Shown here piece by piece: positions 13,492-26,163 of a DNA stretch of 64,000 bases. The notes under the pieces are model-generated. The model was not told the DNA's origin and did no database searches. It saw nothing but the letters and a program-made list of their open reading frames with translations. Both the position numbers and the translations under genes were made by a program. The stretch lies in contig NC_092565.1 of assembly GCF_037975245.1 (NCBI RefSeq), positions 6,750,999 through 6,814,998 on the forward strand, read 5' to 3'. Each line of letters begins with the position of its first letter. Within the stretch, counting starts at the first letter, position 1. Origin of the DNA: Apostichopus japonicus. Taxonomy: Eukaryota > Echinodermata > Holothuroidea > Aspidochirotida > Stichopodidae.

Positions 13492-16230
13492 CGAAACCGA
13501 ATGCATCAAAGCGAGCGAAGAACGTCGTGTTGCTTATTTATTCATATGAATAATCCATCAAATGTATTCATGTATACTGTCTAACAATGGGAGGTATATA
13601 AATAAAACAAAAACCTGTGAAATCAATCATTTTATGCTTCTTTTACGCGAGTATAGTAGCAATGAATTTCTACGAGACAAGCGAACATGTAAAATCTCAA
13701 GTATTTACATTTCAACAGAACATAAACTTCCGTTCGTGCAGGCTAAAAAGAAAAGATAAAATGGAACAAATTTTTTTTTAAATAATAAAAACAGGAGAAA
13801 GTAAGTGTTCACGATAAAAAAAAAAAAAAATCTTCCTAACGAAATTTGAACAAGTTGTTTGCTCATTCATCACTTAATGATGTAAGATTGACATATGTAA
13901 AAATGCAAAACATACATGGTTGTGTTTGGTAAAAGGCATGTATGGTTACGTCTAATCCAGAGATGACACACTATAAGACGATCCAGGAAAAAACTGTAAT
14001 GTAAACGTTTATTAATGACACAGCTGTCTGCGTTTTCAACGTGAAAGGCTTAAAGAGTCTGAGATGTTAACATACCAAACTTGTTAATTTGTCTTATATG
14101 AGTATATATGCTTAAAACTGGGCTTTTATTTGCCACCTTGTACAACATGGTACATGATTAGGACAAAGTTGTATGTTCGTCTGAGAACTGTGTCATACGT
14201 AGCATGCAATATGGATGAAAGGAAGCATATTGTTTTCCGATATTGGCCTTCCTCTGCATGGAGATTAATTGTAACACTAAAAAATTATATCCTAGACAAG
14301 TGTGGGGGGATTAAAAACATTTAATAGGTTACTTCAGTTGTGGGAAACGTTCAGGGTGAAAGTACAATGGTTGGTAGATTTTGGTCCTTGTTGGAATCTT
14401 TAGCTTAGTTAGGGTCGTACGAATTACCATTAAAGACAAAAAAAAGGGAAGAAAAATTAAAAATGGTTGCTCTTAAGTGGGGAACGCCTGTACGGTTATA
14501 AGTCTGAATATACAGGCTTACTGTGTTCAATCATGAAAACGCGTGGGTTTACAGCCTTTGTGTTTTGAAGGGTACTAAAAACGTCAAACTCACCCTTTGA
14601 AAAGTCTTAAAAGAATCATTAGGGGATCCTTTGTCTTCATTTTCTTGAGCAGTAACAATTAAAAGTTGAATAAAACTTGAACTGATATATAGTTGTTCGA
14701 AAGTTAACACATAAAAAATCAATTGTCTGACTTTCTTATGATTTGAACCTAGCTTTATAATTTACATCATTGTTTGACTTCACCTTTGTAAACAAAAGCA
14801 CACACACATACACATACGGTGGCTTGCTTTCTTGACTTACTTTTGTATACCGTTGCTAGGGTAAAATTACGACGTTTCCAAAAGTGCGTCATAAAAGGTA
14901 TATACCACTGAGACTAGGCTATTTTATTATGACGTTAACAGCCTCCCTATTATGAAACCTAAGGCCACTTAAAAATCTTTTTTTCACGCAGCTTTTGCCA
15001 TTTCATGTATGCAGTGCAGCTCCAACACTCATCACAGACCCACCCATAGTATACAACGACAGTAACGAAATCTGAATTTACTGTCACTGCACTTTAGTTC
15101 TTTTATTTCTTAGCAGGAAAAGAAAAGTATAACCCACAGTTAAGCCTCCTTTAATGGTCAATGGTCCTACATAAAGATCAATTCTAGATTACTGGTATCT
15201 ATATACGTCAATATATTGTTCTCGTAGTAGTTTTATAACCCTGCTTGCCTTTAAGAACGAAAGATTAAGATTTTTAAGGTGGTGTTTTTCTTTTTCACCC
15301 ATGAATGATCTTTTGACTGGTTGTTTACTGGACACCTCAAAAGATAATCTCCTCTGAATATGTTCAGAGAGATGTTAATATATGTCTGCAGTCTTCAAAC
15401 AAATCTTAAAGCAGTATTTTGCATTTAGCAACAAATTTCTAGCCAAATTTATATACCAAGCCCTATATCAATTGAGCCAGTATTTACCTTTAAATAATAT
15501 TAACATTAGTATAACGTCTATCGTTCTTACAGAAAAAAAACTTTTCTGTGGGTTGTGGAGGGAGAGCGATTGCTAAATTATTTCCATTTCTATTCCGGAA
15601 TTTTCGTCGACCGGACATTTTTACACGTTCATAATAAATCAAAATAAAAGGAGATACCAAAAAAAAAAAATCAAATGTTGTGACTCATTTATCTTTGACA
15701 TAAAGATCTGACTATAGTGTTGAATCGTACTGAACATTTGCCGGTATTCAAAAGCAGTCTATACTGCTCCTTTAACCTACTTAGCGAATTTGAAGGCTCT
15801 CAAGAATTGTGTATAGCCACACAGGATAGAACTTAGGATAGCATGTAGCCGATCGTCCATTGAACTGAATTCGTTATTAGTCTTACGTCATTCTTAAGTT
15901 TGGTCACGTGATCTAGACGTTCGTTTGCCTGGTGCAAAAAATTGTCATAATTAAAACTGCCAATGTTCATTCAATAAAAATCTTCTACACACGGTCCTTG
16001 CCAAATCTCTACGAAATGTCACAACGTGGAAATCTTTAAAACTAACTATCACAAATGTCTTTTCCCTATATGACTACGAATGGCTTCATATAGGGGAGTT
16101 TGATTTGAGCTTTTAAATGGGGGGGGGGGGGGCGGGCTGTTGGTGAGGGCCGTAAGTGAAAATATCATATGCGGTATCACAATCATACCACAATATATAT
16201 TTGCAGACGATTCGTTCTACTATTGTAATT
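13492..16230. other. Intergenic stretch, no gene seen
   Basis: A TTAA-type MITE end (TGCTCCTTTAA) lies at about 15,769-15,779. A long G-run with GGCGGG lies at about 16,119-16,136. No supported gene. Confidence 0.4.
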
Positions 16231-16800
16231 TCAGCACTGGATACATTAGACGAAAACCATTTTGTTGAATGTGTTTGCTAGCTTCGTGATTGGTGATCTG
16301 CGCATACATGGTTAGGTTAGGTCTCATTAAGCCAGTTGGTTACCTTTGCGAAGTAATATCTGACTAATCCGGAAATATAAAGAAGTTACAAGTGATACTT
16401 GTATAATACCAGCATTACTGAACACATCAAGCGATTAACATTTCGTTGATTGTGCTTGCTAGCTTCGTGATCGAGGCTTACATAGTTAGGTTTTGTCTCA
16501 CTAACCCAGAGATACAACTAAATAATAAGCTGTACTACCAGCTTCACTACCAGCACTGAATGCATGAAGAGATAACAACTCTGTTCATTTTACATGCTAG
16601 CTTAACTTTTAAATCAGTTGACTGCGTTTCTGGAAGGTCTATCTCAGTAACCCGGCAATGAAAGAAGATATCAGGTATACTACTTTAATATCAGCACTGA
16701 ACATATCGTATCAAACGATGGACATTTTGTTGAATTTTGCTGCTAGCTTCGTGATTGCTTAGAAATCTTAAAACAGCTGGTCCGTTCCATTAACCAGGAA
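16231..16800. repeat. Four diverged tandem units of about 140-180 bp
   Basis: Each unit starts with CAGCAcTG or CAGCATTACTG (16,232; 16,410; 16,551; 16,692). Each then has a TTTTGTTGAAT-like block, GCTAGCTTCGTGAT (degraded in unit 3), GTCTCAnTAACCC or similar, and a short tail. Spacings are about 178, 141 and 141 bp. The units are strongly diverged, so the array is old. It does not encode a protein that I can see. Confidence 0.7.
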
Positions 16801-16974
16801 ATGTCACTGACCAGACGAGTGTACATTGTTTCATTATTGTGTATAGTGCAACATAGCTTATTTATGTCAAATCGGAGAAAAGTGAAAAAAAAAAACTCCA
16901 TGACAGATCTACCTAAGCCTATGATACTTTACATATATAAATACACAATATAAAGTTGTTATATATACACACAC

Positions 16975-16990
16975 ACATATAAATATAAAT

Positions 16991-17067
<77 letters not shown>
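16975..17067. repeat. Compound (CA)n / (TA)n microsatellite
   Basis: ACACACAC tracts (16,979-17,016) switch to a long pure (TA)n tract (17,017-17,066). Confidence 0.95.
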
Positions 17068-17068
<1 letters not shown>

Positions 17069-17747
17069 CTGTGTTTTGTCAACTAGCGTAACTTTGCACG
17101 CCATAACCATTATGTTGTTGTAATTTTTGATTTGCGCGGGCTTGCGTTTTACACGCTAATAAATCGCAATAAATAACACTTTACGTTGATTGAGCTGCTA
17201 GGTATAGCATATACTGCTCCAGTACCCGCCAGTCTGGTTCCTAATTTAGATAATTGCAGGTCCAACCTCTGGTTGACTATATTTCCTTAAATTCCTTCGC
17301 ACAGCTTCGACACTTCCACAATAACATGATTGATGTAGCAATGAGAGAATGAAAACTTCCATTTATCACTGAACTACTTCATTGTGGAACTTTATCTGGT
17401 CGTTATACACACGATTCTTTAAACCTTGAGTCAGCCTAGCACCATGAATTATGTGTCCGTTTTGTTATTCTTTATCACATTTTTTTCAAAAGTTATGTCA
17501 TAGCCTTTCTGTCAAAATTGTTGCCACAAAAAAAAGCTGTTACTTTAGGGTAACGTATATACGCATGCGTAATCATATGTGTATAAGTCATCATTCAGCA
17601 TAGATGAAGTCAACTTTTTTGACCAAAACATTTTACGCAGATGGTCCTGGTTTGCTTTTCGTCACTAATTTAAAATTACTATCGTGAGATCAAATGGGTC
17701 TGTCACCCCATTTTATCCTCCAATACATATCACCTCAACTTGTTACT

Positions 17748-18306
17748 CTAAGTTAAAGTGAAAGGGATATACCGATTGCGGCAGTTGATTGCTTAAAAAC
17801 AAATGTTGCAAATTATAGGTAACAATCGCATCTCCATAGATTTTTTTCTTCGAAGATATGAGTTTTAAAATTTGGTGGTATTTTGTGAGTTCATCTGGCA
17901 ACAGCATATATTTAACTCACTTATTCACAGAGGAAAAAATTATTTCAACAAAAAAAATTGTATTTACTTCAAATTCTAATTACAGAGACCCTTGACAACT
18001 AAGCAAACATTCCAAATGTAACAGATTTAATGAAGTATCAACAAGATTATTATAATAAAAAACGTAAAGATTTTAAAGAAACATTCGTCGTTATGACGTC
18101 ACAGACCACCTCCTTTAATCCACTTCCTGGAACAATCAAGTTTTTAACCATGCAGCCAAAAATAAGTTCCATTTCATTTAACCATGCCTGTCTTGAGTTG
18201 GGGACAAGCTATTGCGATGGGGTTTTAGCTAACGGGGGGCGGGTATGTTTTTTTTTTGCCATAGAAATGACAAATAGCCTGCCACTGGAGTATCCCTTTA
18301 ACTTAG
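17748..18306. mobile_element. TTAA-type MITE, copy 1 (about 559 bp)
   Basis: The left end reads TTAAAG, TGAAA, GGGATATACC. The right end, read as reverse complement, is TTAAAGGGATACTCCAGTGG. This end matches the left end of the element at 32,053 (TTAAAGGGATACTCCGGTGG). TTAA flanks point to the piggyBac or Kolobok type of TTAA-targeting elements; which one is not decided. No transposase is present, and the 95-codon frame inside (18,030-18,317) is not a recognised protein. Confidence 0.65.
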
Positions 18307-19450
18307 CTTGGATGTAGTATTGCATATATTCCTTCTTCATACCTTTCCCGATTTACAGTATATTGTATTTATAGACAAGAACGTTGTCCTTTCTCGCATC
18401 ATTAACTTTGACGTCACAGGCATATTAACGCGTAAGAACCGATGCACATGCGCAGAAGTATTGCGACTATGGTATGGACACGTTATGTGGCGTAAATCTC
18501 TTCAGCTGTAATACTCAAGACGAACCAAAATAGATTTTAATTTTGGAGTCTTTCTTCGTTGATGATGGATCGGTAGGAATCATATAGACAAAACCAATTA
18601 TTTCTTCATTTTTGAAATACTTTAATGATTTGTTGTATAGGGGGTACACTGAGCAGCAGGTGGGGCGCGCAATTAAGGCGTGCGGGAATTTCCTAGGGTA
18701 TATTGATCGAATCGGTGGAAATCTTTGATCATTCATCTAAAACAGCTTGAAAACGGTCTCTTTATACATTATAATGTAATTTTCAGTTCAATGTTGATCA
18801 TTGATGCATTGTGGTTTTGATTGTCGCCCCAATTACATAATCGTTCTTAAAGAAAAAACCAAAGTTAAAGGGCAGAACTTGATTTATTTTCGTGCTCAAC
18901 AAGCGGCTTAATTTTATTGATCAATTAGAGACTACCTGAATTAATTTAATGCTTTATGAGCAAATCCAAAAATGCAAATAGTTTACGAATTTACGAAATC
19001 ACCTAATTTCTTTTACCATGCCCCAAAAAATCTCTCACTCGAATTGCCTTCTATTGATTTCGTTATTGACAATAAAGTTAGATTTGAATTATCTGAGAAA
19101 GAAGAACAAATTACAGTCCCCCATGTCCCCCGTCTCCTTGCCCCACCACCTCACCTCATGACCTGGTTCCGTCATCTGATCAACTTTGTCCGTTCACTAT
19201 ATTTTTTCGTCTGAATTTGACAAGAATATATCTTAACACTATAGTCTTTCGTGACATGGTGTCATAAAGTGTCTTATGCTGTCTGTCCTTACTATAGCGC
19301 AGTCTATATAAGACTATAACATAGAGCAGTCTATATAAGACCTTTTACGTGTCTGTATCTACGCTTATGGGATAATATCCATTCATCCATTCATCTATTC
19401 GTAAACATAATTGAGCACCTGTGTAAGCCGAATTTCCGATTGTGGACAAT
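18307..19450. other. Intergenic stretch, no gene seen
   Basis: No supported gene or repeat. A stretch near 18,673 (TAAGGCGTGCGGGAAT) vaguely resembles miR-124 but fails on sequence; see rejected items. Confidence 0.4.
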
Positions 19451-19905
19451 AAATTCAAATTCAATTCAATTCATTCATCCATTAATTTATCCATTAATTT
19501 ATCCATCCATCCATCCATCCATCCATCCATCCATCCATCCATCCATCCATCCATCCATCCATCCATCCATCCATCCATCCATCCATCCATCCATCCATCC
19601 ATCCATCCATCCATCCATCCATCCATCCATCCATCCATCCATCCATCCATCCATCCATCCATCCATCCATCCATCCATCCATCCATCCATCCATCCATCC
19701 ATCCATCCATCCATCCATCCATCCATCCATCCATCCATCCATCCATCCATCCATCCATCCATCCATCCATCCATCCATCCATCCATCCATCCATCCATAA
19801 ATTCAAATTCAATTCAATTCAATTCATTCATCCATCCATCCATAAATTCAAATTCAATTCAATTCATTCATCCATTAATTTATTCATCCATTAATTTATT
19901 CATCC
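19451..19905. repeat. (ATCC)n array of about 300 bp inside a larger repeat unit
   Basis: The pure ATCC tetramer tract runs about 19,501-19,798, roughly 74 copies. It is bordered by AAATTCAAATTCAATTCAAT, TCATTCATCC on the left (19,451) and again twice on the right (about 19,799 and 19,843). An ATTAATTTAT, CCATTAATTTAT motif is also found on both sides. The HPSI and WMDG open frames on both strands are translations of the tetramer and not genes. Confidence 0.95.
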
Positions 19906-22900
19906 ATTCTGAAGTTCATTCATTCAAAGAACTTAACTTCAGTCACATTTAAAACAAAAACATAATGATACACATAACATGATAAGTTTAAAGAGAAAGA
20001 GACCGGGGCACGCCCACAAGAAGATTGGAGTAGCTCATAAACGTGAACAACCCTTTACAAAGTACAAATGCATCTAAATATGAGACAATGAAACGAGGAG
20101 TGTGCTCACAGCTATTTAAGGTGAAATAGACTAAAACAGAACGTAGGAACTGTCAGTCCCAGATGTGTTTGTATATAATTATGACTCGACTTCGTTCGTA
20201 CGTTCTATATGTCAAGCATAAAGTACCTAGTTCTATTTGTCGACAGAAAAAAAAAGATTGAAGGCAAAACTGATTGACATTTTAGGTAATTTCATCAACA
20301 CTAGAATGTGTAAAATGCGTAAAAATCGTTCAACGTGATTTGTTAACGTTTTACTATTCACGTCATCAAATATGAGAACATGTGTCACTTCTGCCACATT
20401 GGCATAATGTAATTTATCGTAAAAAAAATTGTTGTTTCGGCCGTAAGTAAACAGTACATGAAGCTACTCTAAGGTCTATGCAAACGAGACATAAATAAAC
20501 ATGGAGCATTGAGTTACGTCACCTTTATATCCAAGAGACTGCATTTCCACGAACAAAAGAACCTATATATTTCCTTCCCATGTCAAGATAATTTTATATG
20601 GTTATTTGCAAACAAGTATGTTGATAAGTGGGTGGGTACACATTAAACATATTCCATGCTTGGACAACTCCTCTAAAAACATTTTCATTGAGACATAATT
20701 TCAGAACAGAGAAAATGATGACGTAGAAAAGTTTATCAGTAGTGCATTCAAATATGCTAGATCGTCAAATAATGGTTACATACGCCCAAATGGTTTCAAA
20801 GAATTTTGTGTACACCATCAAAGCCTTATTTCACATTTAACTTTCGAATATTGATTTCTCGGAAACTTAATAATCAATTGTTTTTAAATACTTCATAATA
20901 AATGGGAATGATTTGGAGGGTCTGAACATTTAGGAATTTAAAGAGGATACTAAAAATTTGTAGCATAAATCACGTTTTGTTACTACTAGCCTGATCAATG
21001 AAACGTTTCTTTTATGAGGTGTCAAAAAAAGAGCTCAATATTATTATTATTTTTGTTTCTATTAATGACAGAAGTACAACTTACCAATGTTCAAGAAACC
21101 TTTTGACCTGATTGAGTTGATTTTGCTTAACTTTCTATATCAATAAGTTAGACAATTCCATCCATGCATAATCATAGAACCCTTTGGCATGACTAACCAA
21201 AATTTCTGATATGCTTTTGTATAATAGTTATTATTCATACCATGAAGAAAAAGAACCTTAGCGAAGACATCCTTTGAATCTATCGGAAAACTAATGGTAA
21301 ACAGTTTCAATCGGGTGACAAAGTTTGACCAATTTCAGTCTTATATTGTGTAAAACCATCTACAGTTTTGAGAAATTTGTCCAAATCTTGGCAGCAAAGA
21401 GTTGAATCAGTTGGGATGGATTATTTCCAATCATTGACAAATATACGCGACACTGCTGGCCAACAATATACATGGCGCCGCATCAATTTTAATTCCATTT
21501 TACTAAAAAACTTTACGATGCTTTTTCGCAGCAAGCTTTATCGCGACTTTCCTATAGGGACGTGCATGTTTATTCTTATTCGCCTCCAACTAATGTTGGT
21601 ATTAAATTATTCAATTGGTTGCTCAAGAAGTTAATTATGACGTCAACAATACAACCGAGGAGTTCTCTTTCAAATTAGTCTTGCTAAGAGGAGATAGAAA
21701 ATGAACTCGTACCATAAAACTCTTCTAATAAAGACGTAAGCCTAAAGCTTCGATTTAATTATAACAACAAGACATTTGGTGTCATCAAAAATTAAATGAA
21801 AGTGCTTTTTCATCCTGAGGTCAGTCTTCCCGCTTAGAATGTAAATTGGTCTTTTGATTGTTGGTCATTATACTGTGTGCTGTCTACACACTGAGCGACA
21901 AATTATATATAGGTCACAGCCAACTAACCATATTCAAACTTTAAAGGATCTTTCAAGTCGATAAAATGTGAGAATCAAAAATGCACTTCACTTTCATTTT
22001 ATTTCATATATATCTATTACATTTTTTAGCTCTGGATTATATTTTCTTTTTGAAATATAAGGTTTTGCAAAATTGGATGATATTTGGAAACGGGAAGGTT
22101 ACTTAGAAATTCTTTATGTATATCTGGTGAACACGTTGGGACGGGGCGGGGGGGGGGTGGCGAGTCATGCAGTAGGATAGGGAGGTGGCGGTTCCTATGA
22201 AGAAAAATATCAATTAGTCGATTGCGATTAGGAGCTGCGAAACGTTGACATGACAAGCAACACACAATAAACGGTAATTATGAAAAATCAACAATCAATG
22301 AACAAAAATGCTTCTTAAAAAAGACAATTTTTCATATTCATCTGTACGAATAGAGAAAAGTATTAAAAAGGATAACGTGTTTAGATTCTGGGGAGAGGAT
22401 GGAGGGTGGGCCGAGGGTTAGACTAAAGACAAGCGTTTCCAAAATGCGGACAAACTTTCATCACGTGATCCACTCTCTTAAATCACGTGAGTTACGGAAC
22501 ATCTTAAGGGTCACGTGCACTGCAAACTAGAAGAACAAGCAATAGGGAGAAATGATAACGAGAGAAAATTTGAAAAAAATCAGGTTACCATGCCAAGCAC
22601 ATGTAAACTTGTTGAGAAAATCTGTAATCGATTACTTTCCGACAATGAAGACAATTTTAGAATCACAGATATTGTATCGATATACGTCACTTCCGACTTG
22701 CAACGACGTCCTTGTTGTTTGAAATTTAAACATACTTTTGTAAGCTTGCAAAGTCAAGTTTCAAGTTGAATAATATTGGCAAAAAGCTGTAGAAATTTAG
22801 GCCAAAAAAGAGGGCCTAAAAGTGCTCTTATTCCCTTTTTCAAGTAGAAAATCACTTTTTGACACATTTCCTTTCATTCTTTTCCATGTGTATACAAAGA

Positions 22901-25900
22901 GAAACGACTTGAGGCAAGTCTACAGAACTGCGCCACTCTATGATAATGTCTGCAATGTGTTCTGTGGCTGGTATATTTCCCTATGCTTAAATCATTGGAT
23001 ATAATGAGGAACTAGAATATTACATGGAACCACTCAAAAAGAGTGATCGTTTTTATTCTGAGAATTACCATCGATGTTTTCAAGTCGCCTTCCATTTTGT
23101 AAAAGCACCTTATATCAAGAAGACTTTAATCAAGTAATTGATTGGTAGATTATGAAAGTGTGAATAGAAAAATGGTATCATTACTTGTATCAAATTTACA
23201 ATTTCTCTTCTATATATATATTTTTTTACAAAAATAATGTTTCAAATAATCTCTTTCAATTTCGAATCGAGATCAGGTAAACTATAAAAAAAACAACCAC
23301 GGAACTGTTAGATCTCTATTTTTTGGGGGAAATAATTCTATAAATATATAATAGCTTTAATGCGAATTTCGTCAAAAGCTCATCTGTAAAATAACTATAT
23401 ATGGTCTACAAAGCATTACGTACCATAAAATATACCTTATCATGTCTCCATGAGTCTTAAAGGAAGTAAAAACTGTTTGTTTACTAACAACAAACTCTGA
23501 GTTTTAAAAACACAAAATGCTGTTGTAAATTTAGACTTAAAATCATTCAAGCACGTTTCTTTCCATGCATACAGGAAAAGCTCCTTTAATTTTAACCTAT
23601 CCGTCAACTTTGTCAAGCAGTGAAATACGCCACGCCGTGGCATTGAGGGCCACGAGGCATGGGCAGGTATATCGATTTAACCCGGCCAAACCCCACTGGG
23701 GTTGCATTCTTTGGCAGTATAGGTCATGTAAAGGTCTCAAAAATTCAATATGTAAAACTTGAAATGTTATCACGTCTATATCTACATATATCTAAGCAAT
23801 TGATATCCCCAAATTTCGCCGACTTAGTAACCTGAATCGTGTCAACTTCAAGTTTTAGATATCATGTTACTTATAAACCGTTAGCAACTCTCTCGGAATT
23901 GTAGAGGTTAATATGACTCGCCATATCCATGGTTCGATCAGGGAGTTTCCATGACAACTCCCTGGTTCGATCAAGGCGTGTGCGAGTCTTTCTCTTGAGG
24001 CTCGGTGTAGATAGCTGGTATAGAAGGCGTTATATATAGTATTCGGTACTTCCTCGAATTTGATTTCCTCAAGAAAACGCATAGTTTAAAAGGTATGTAG
24101 TGCGCTATAAGATGTAATAGAATGCTTTAATAATATACATAATAATTATGGTGATAAGCTCCTTTCTTTTCATTTCTTATCTGTGGCAAAATGTGATGAT
24201 TATTATGGAAATGTGTAGAAATGAAAACGAACAATGTTAGTTTCGTTAAACAATGATCGTTTCAATCTGAAGTATATCTTGAGTCTGTGAGTAAAACAAA
24301 ACATAACTTGATCAAACTTAGACTTAAATCAGTCGTTTCGGTCTTTCTAATATAACGCCCGATTTGAAAGAACACCCAGAAGCCAGAGGTGGTTTTGAAA
24401 TCTGAACGTTTAATATTGATATATATATGCTCGTATAAATTTCTGGACATGATTATAAATAAATCAATGGATCTCCATTGAACGTATTAAAACAAAACGA
24501 GTAAAAAATTCGTACACAACCACTTTAACTGTGATGATGTTGAACAAACTTGCTTGTCGTTAACTTATTAAACTCAATTTATAGAGAGTTTCCTCTGTGT
24601 TTTGAATTATTTCGACCATTAACCTTTCACACAATTAATATATTCTGAGGAGAAGAGAGTAACATTTTAAAAAGAACGATAAATTTTAAGAACTACCACG
24701 ACATTTGAGGCTAGAATACGACTATCGTACCTGGCTGAATCCTCTGTGTGTCGAATCGAAAACTAAGGACACACGCGCGCGCGAAAAACAATTAATACTA
24801 TAGGTGACATTCTTAATCAATTAGATTATTTCTATAGGTTCGAACTCCAGAAAATGATAGAAATAGCTATTTGAGATATTACTGTCTATAACCACATTTC
24901 CCTCATTTGCATTGCTTTTGCTATTTATTGTTTTGTTATGTATTGCTTTGTGTTTGGTCTTTGGATATATATTTGTCCATATATATTTTGGCCCATAATG
25001 TATTAGTTTAACTGTGCTATACTATAGATAAGCCTACTATAGGTAAGCCTACATAGGTTTTTACGTCACTTCCATAATTGCGATGCATACGTCATTAGAT
25101 ATATACTAATTAATATAAACTTGTTCCATACATGTACGTTGTCATAAAATAAATAAATAAAAAGTGAAATGAAAATATATGTTTATTATGGAACGCCAAA
25201 GGTTTCACAAGGTGTGATGATTTCCTAACAACTATACATATGTCCACTTTCTGACAGAGCTGTCTATAATATAAACAGCTGTATGTGGTGAGAGTTATAA
25301 TACCGTGTTGCTGTTGTTTTGGTTGCTAATATTTAAAATATGGCCTACGCACGACAGCACTGAAGGTTATAAGTAGAAGTAACTAAATAATCAAAAATCA
25401 AAAATGCGATCATGACGTGACGTTTATCAGATACGGGTTTTTTAATATTTTTTTTATACATGCCATTTTTTATCACACACGTTCATCTTGACGGTATTCA
25501 CATATCAGTTTTTACAACAATCAACTACCTATTAGAAAAATTAAACATACCGCTTAGAACATGCAGGGAATACCTTCCAAAATATTTGTATGTCTGGGTA
25601 AGCCTTTTTAGCTTTCCATATGTATCTTCTATTTTCATCTCTAAGTCTGACCAAAGTCTTACATAGAGAGGAAGAATGGCTGGTATGTACATACTGATAT
25701 GCAGGTACAACCCCATTGAATGCTGGTATGCCAACTTACTTGACCCGGTGACCTCTACAACAAATCGCTTCAAAACGAGGTCGTCGGGACTCGAGATTAA
25801 ATGATAAAGGTGCGGGGAGTACGTAATATGCATCAAATTAAGTATTCGGTTTTCGGTGAAATCGGGTATACACATGTAGCATATGTGCATGTTTGTATTA

Positions 25901-25931
25901 TTACAGTCCTTATGACACATGCGGCTCATTC

Positions 25932-25934
<3 letters not shown>
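19906..25934. other. Gene-poor stretch, nothing coding supported
   Basis: No protein family recognised in any frame. It contains a hairpin flanked by direct repeats (23,930-23,973), a G-run near 22,142-22,157, a possible TTAA-type MITE end near 23,580 and ordinary AT-rich sequence. Confidence 0.4.
23930..23973. repeat. 9-bp hairpin flanked by 11-bp direct repeats
   Basis: CAGGGAGTT (23,939-23,947) pairs with AACTCCCTG (23,956-23,964) across an 8-nt loop. TGGTTCGATCA occurs at 23,930-23,940 and again at 23,963-23,973, overlapping the stem edges. The origin is unknown; it could be a remnant of a tiny inverted-repeat insertion. Confidence 0.7.
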
Positions 25935-25997
<63 letters not shown>

Positions 25998-26119
25998 TGT
26001 TTGCACGGGTTACCCGGGTACCCGCCCGACGCGATACTACCCGGTTCCAAATTTATTACCCTAATCCTAAGCAAAGTGTGATTTAAAAAGAAAAAAAAAT
26101 GTCAAACCGACGGTTAGGC

Positions 26120-26157
<38 letters not shown>

Positions 26158-26163
26158 ATTTAT
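25935..26163. repeat. Two (TA)n tracts enclosing a GC-rich palindromic patch
   Basis: (TA)n lies at 25,935-25,994 and 26,118-26,163. Between them is a patch with ACCCGGGT (26,012-26,019) and GGGTACCC (26,016-26,023), preceded by TAGTGTTTGCACGGG. This resembles the GC-rich ends of some DNA transposons, but no partner end was found. Confidence 0.6.

Noticed and set aside
18030-18317. Plus-strand frame of 95 codons
   Set aside because: It lies inside a MITE and runs over its right inverted repeat; not a gene.
18673-18700. miR-124-like sequence
   Set aside because: Resemblance to TAAGGCACGCGG is loose with changes in the seed region, and no hairpin partner was found.
19442-19952. Open frames of HPSI and WMDG repeats up to 170 codons
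   Set aside because: They are translations of the (ATCC)n tetramer, open on both strands in several frames, with no other protein sequence.
25525-25929. Minus-strand open frame of 134 codons
   Set aside because: Longest unexplained frame, but no family recognised, no signal or clear domain, and it ends beside a (TA)n tract. A protein search with a significant hit in another animal would change this.
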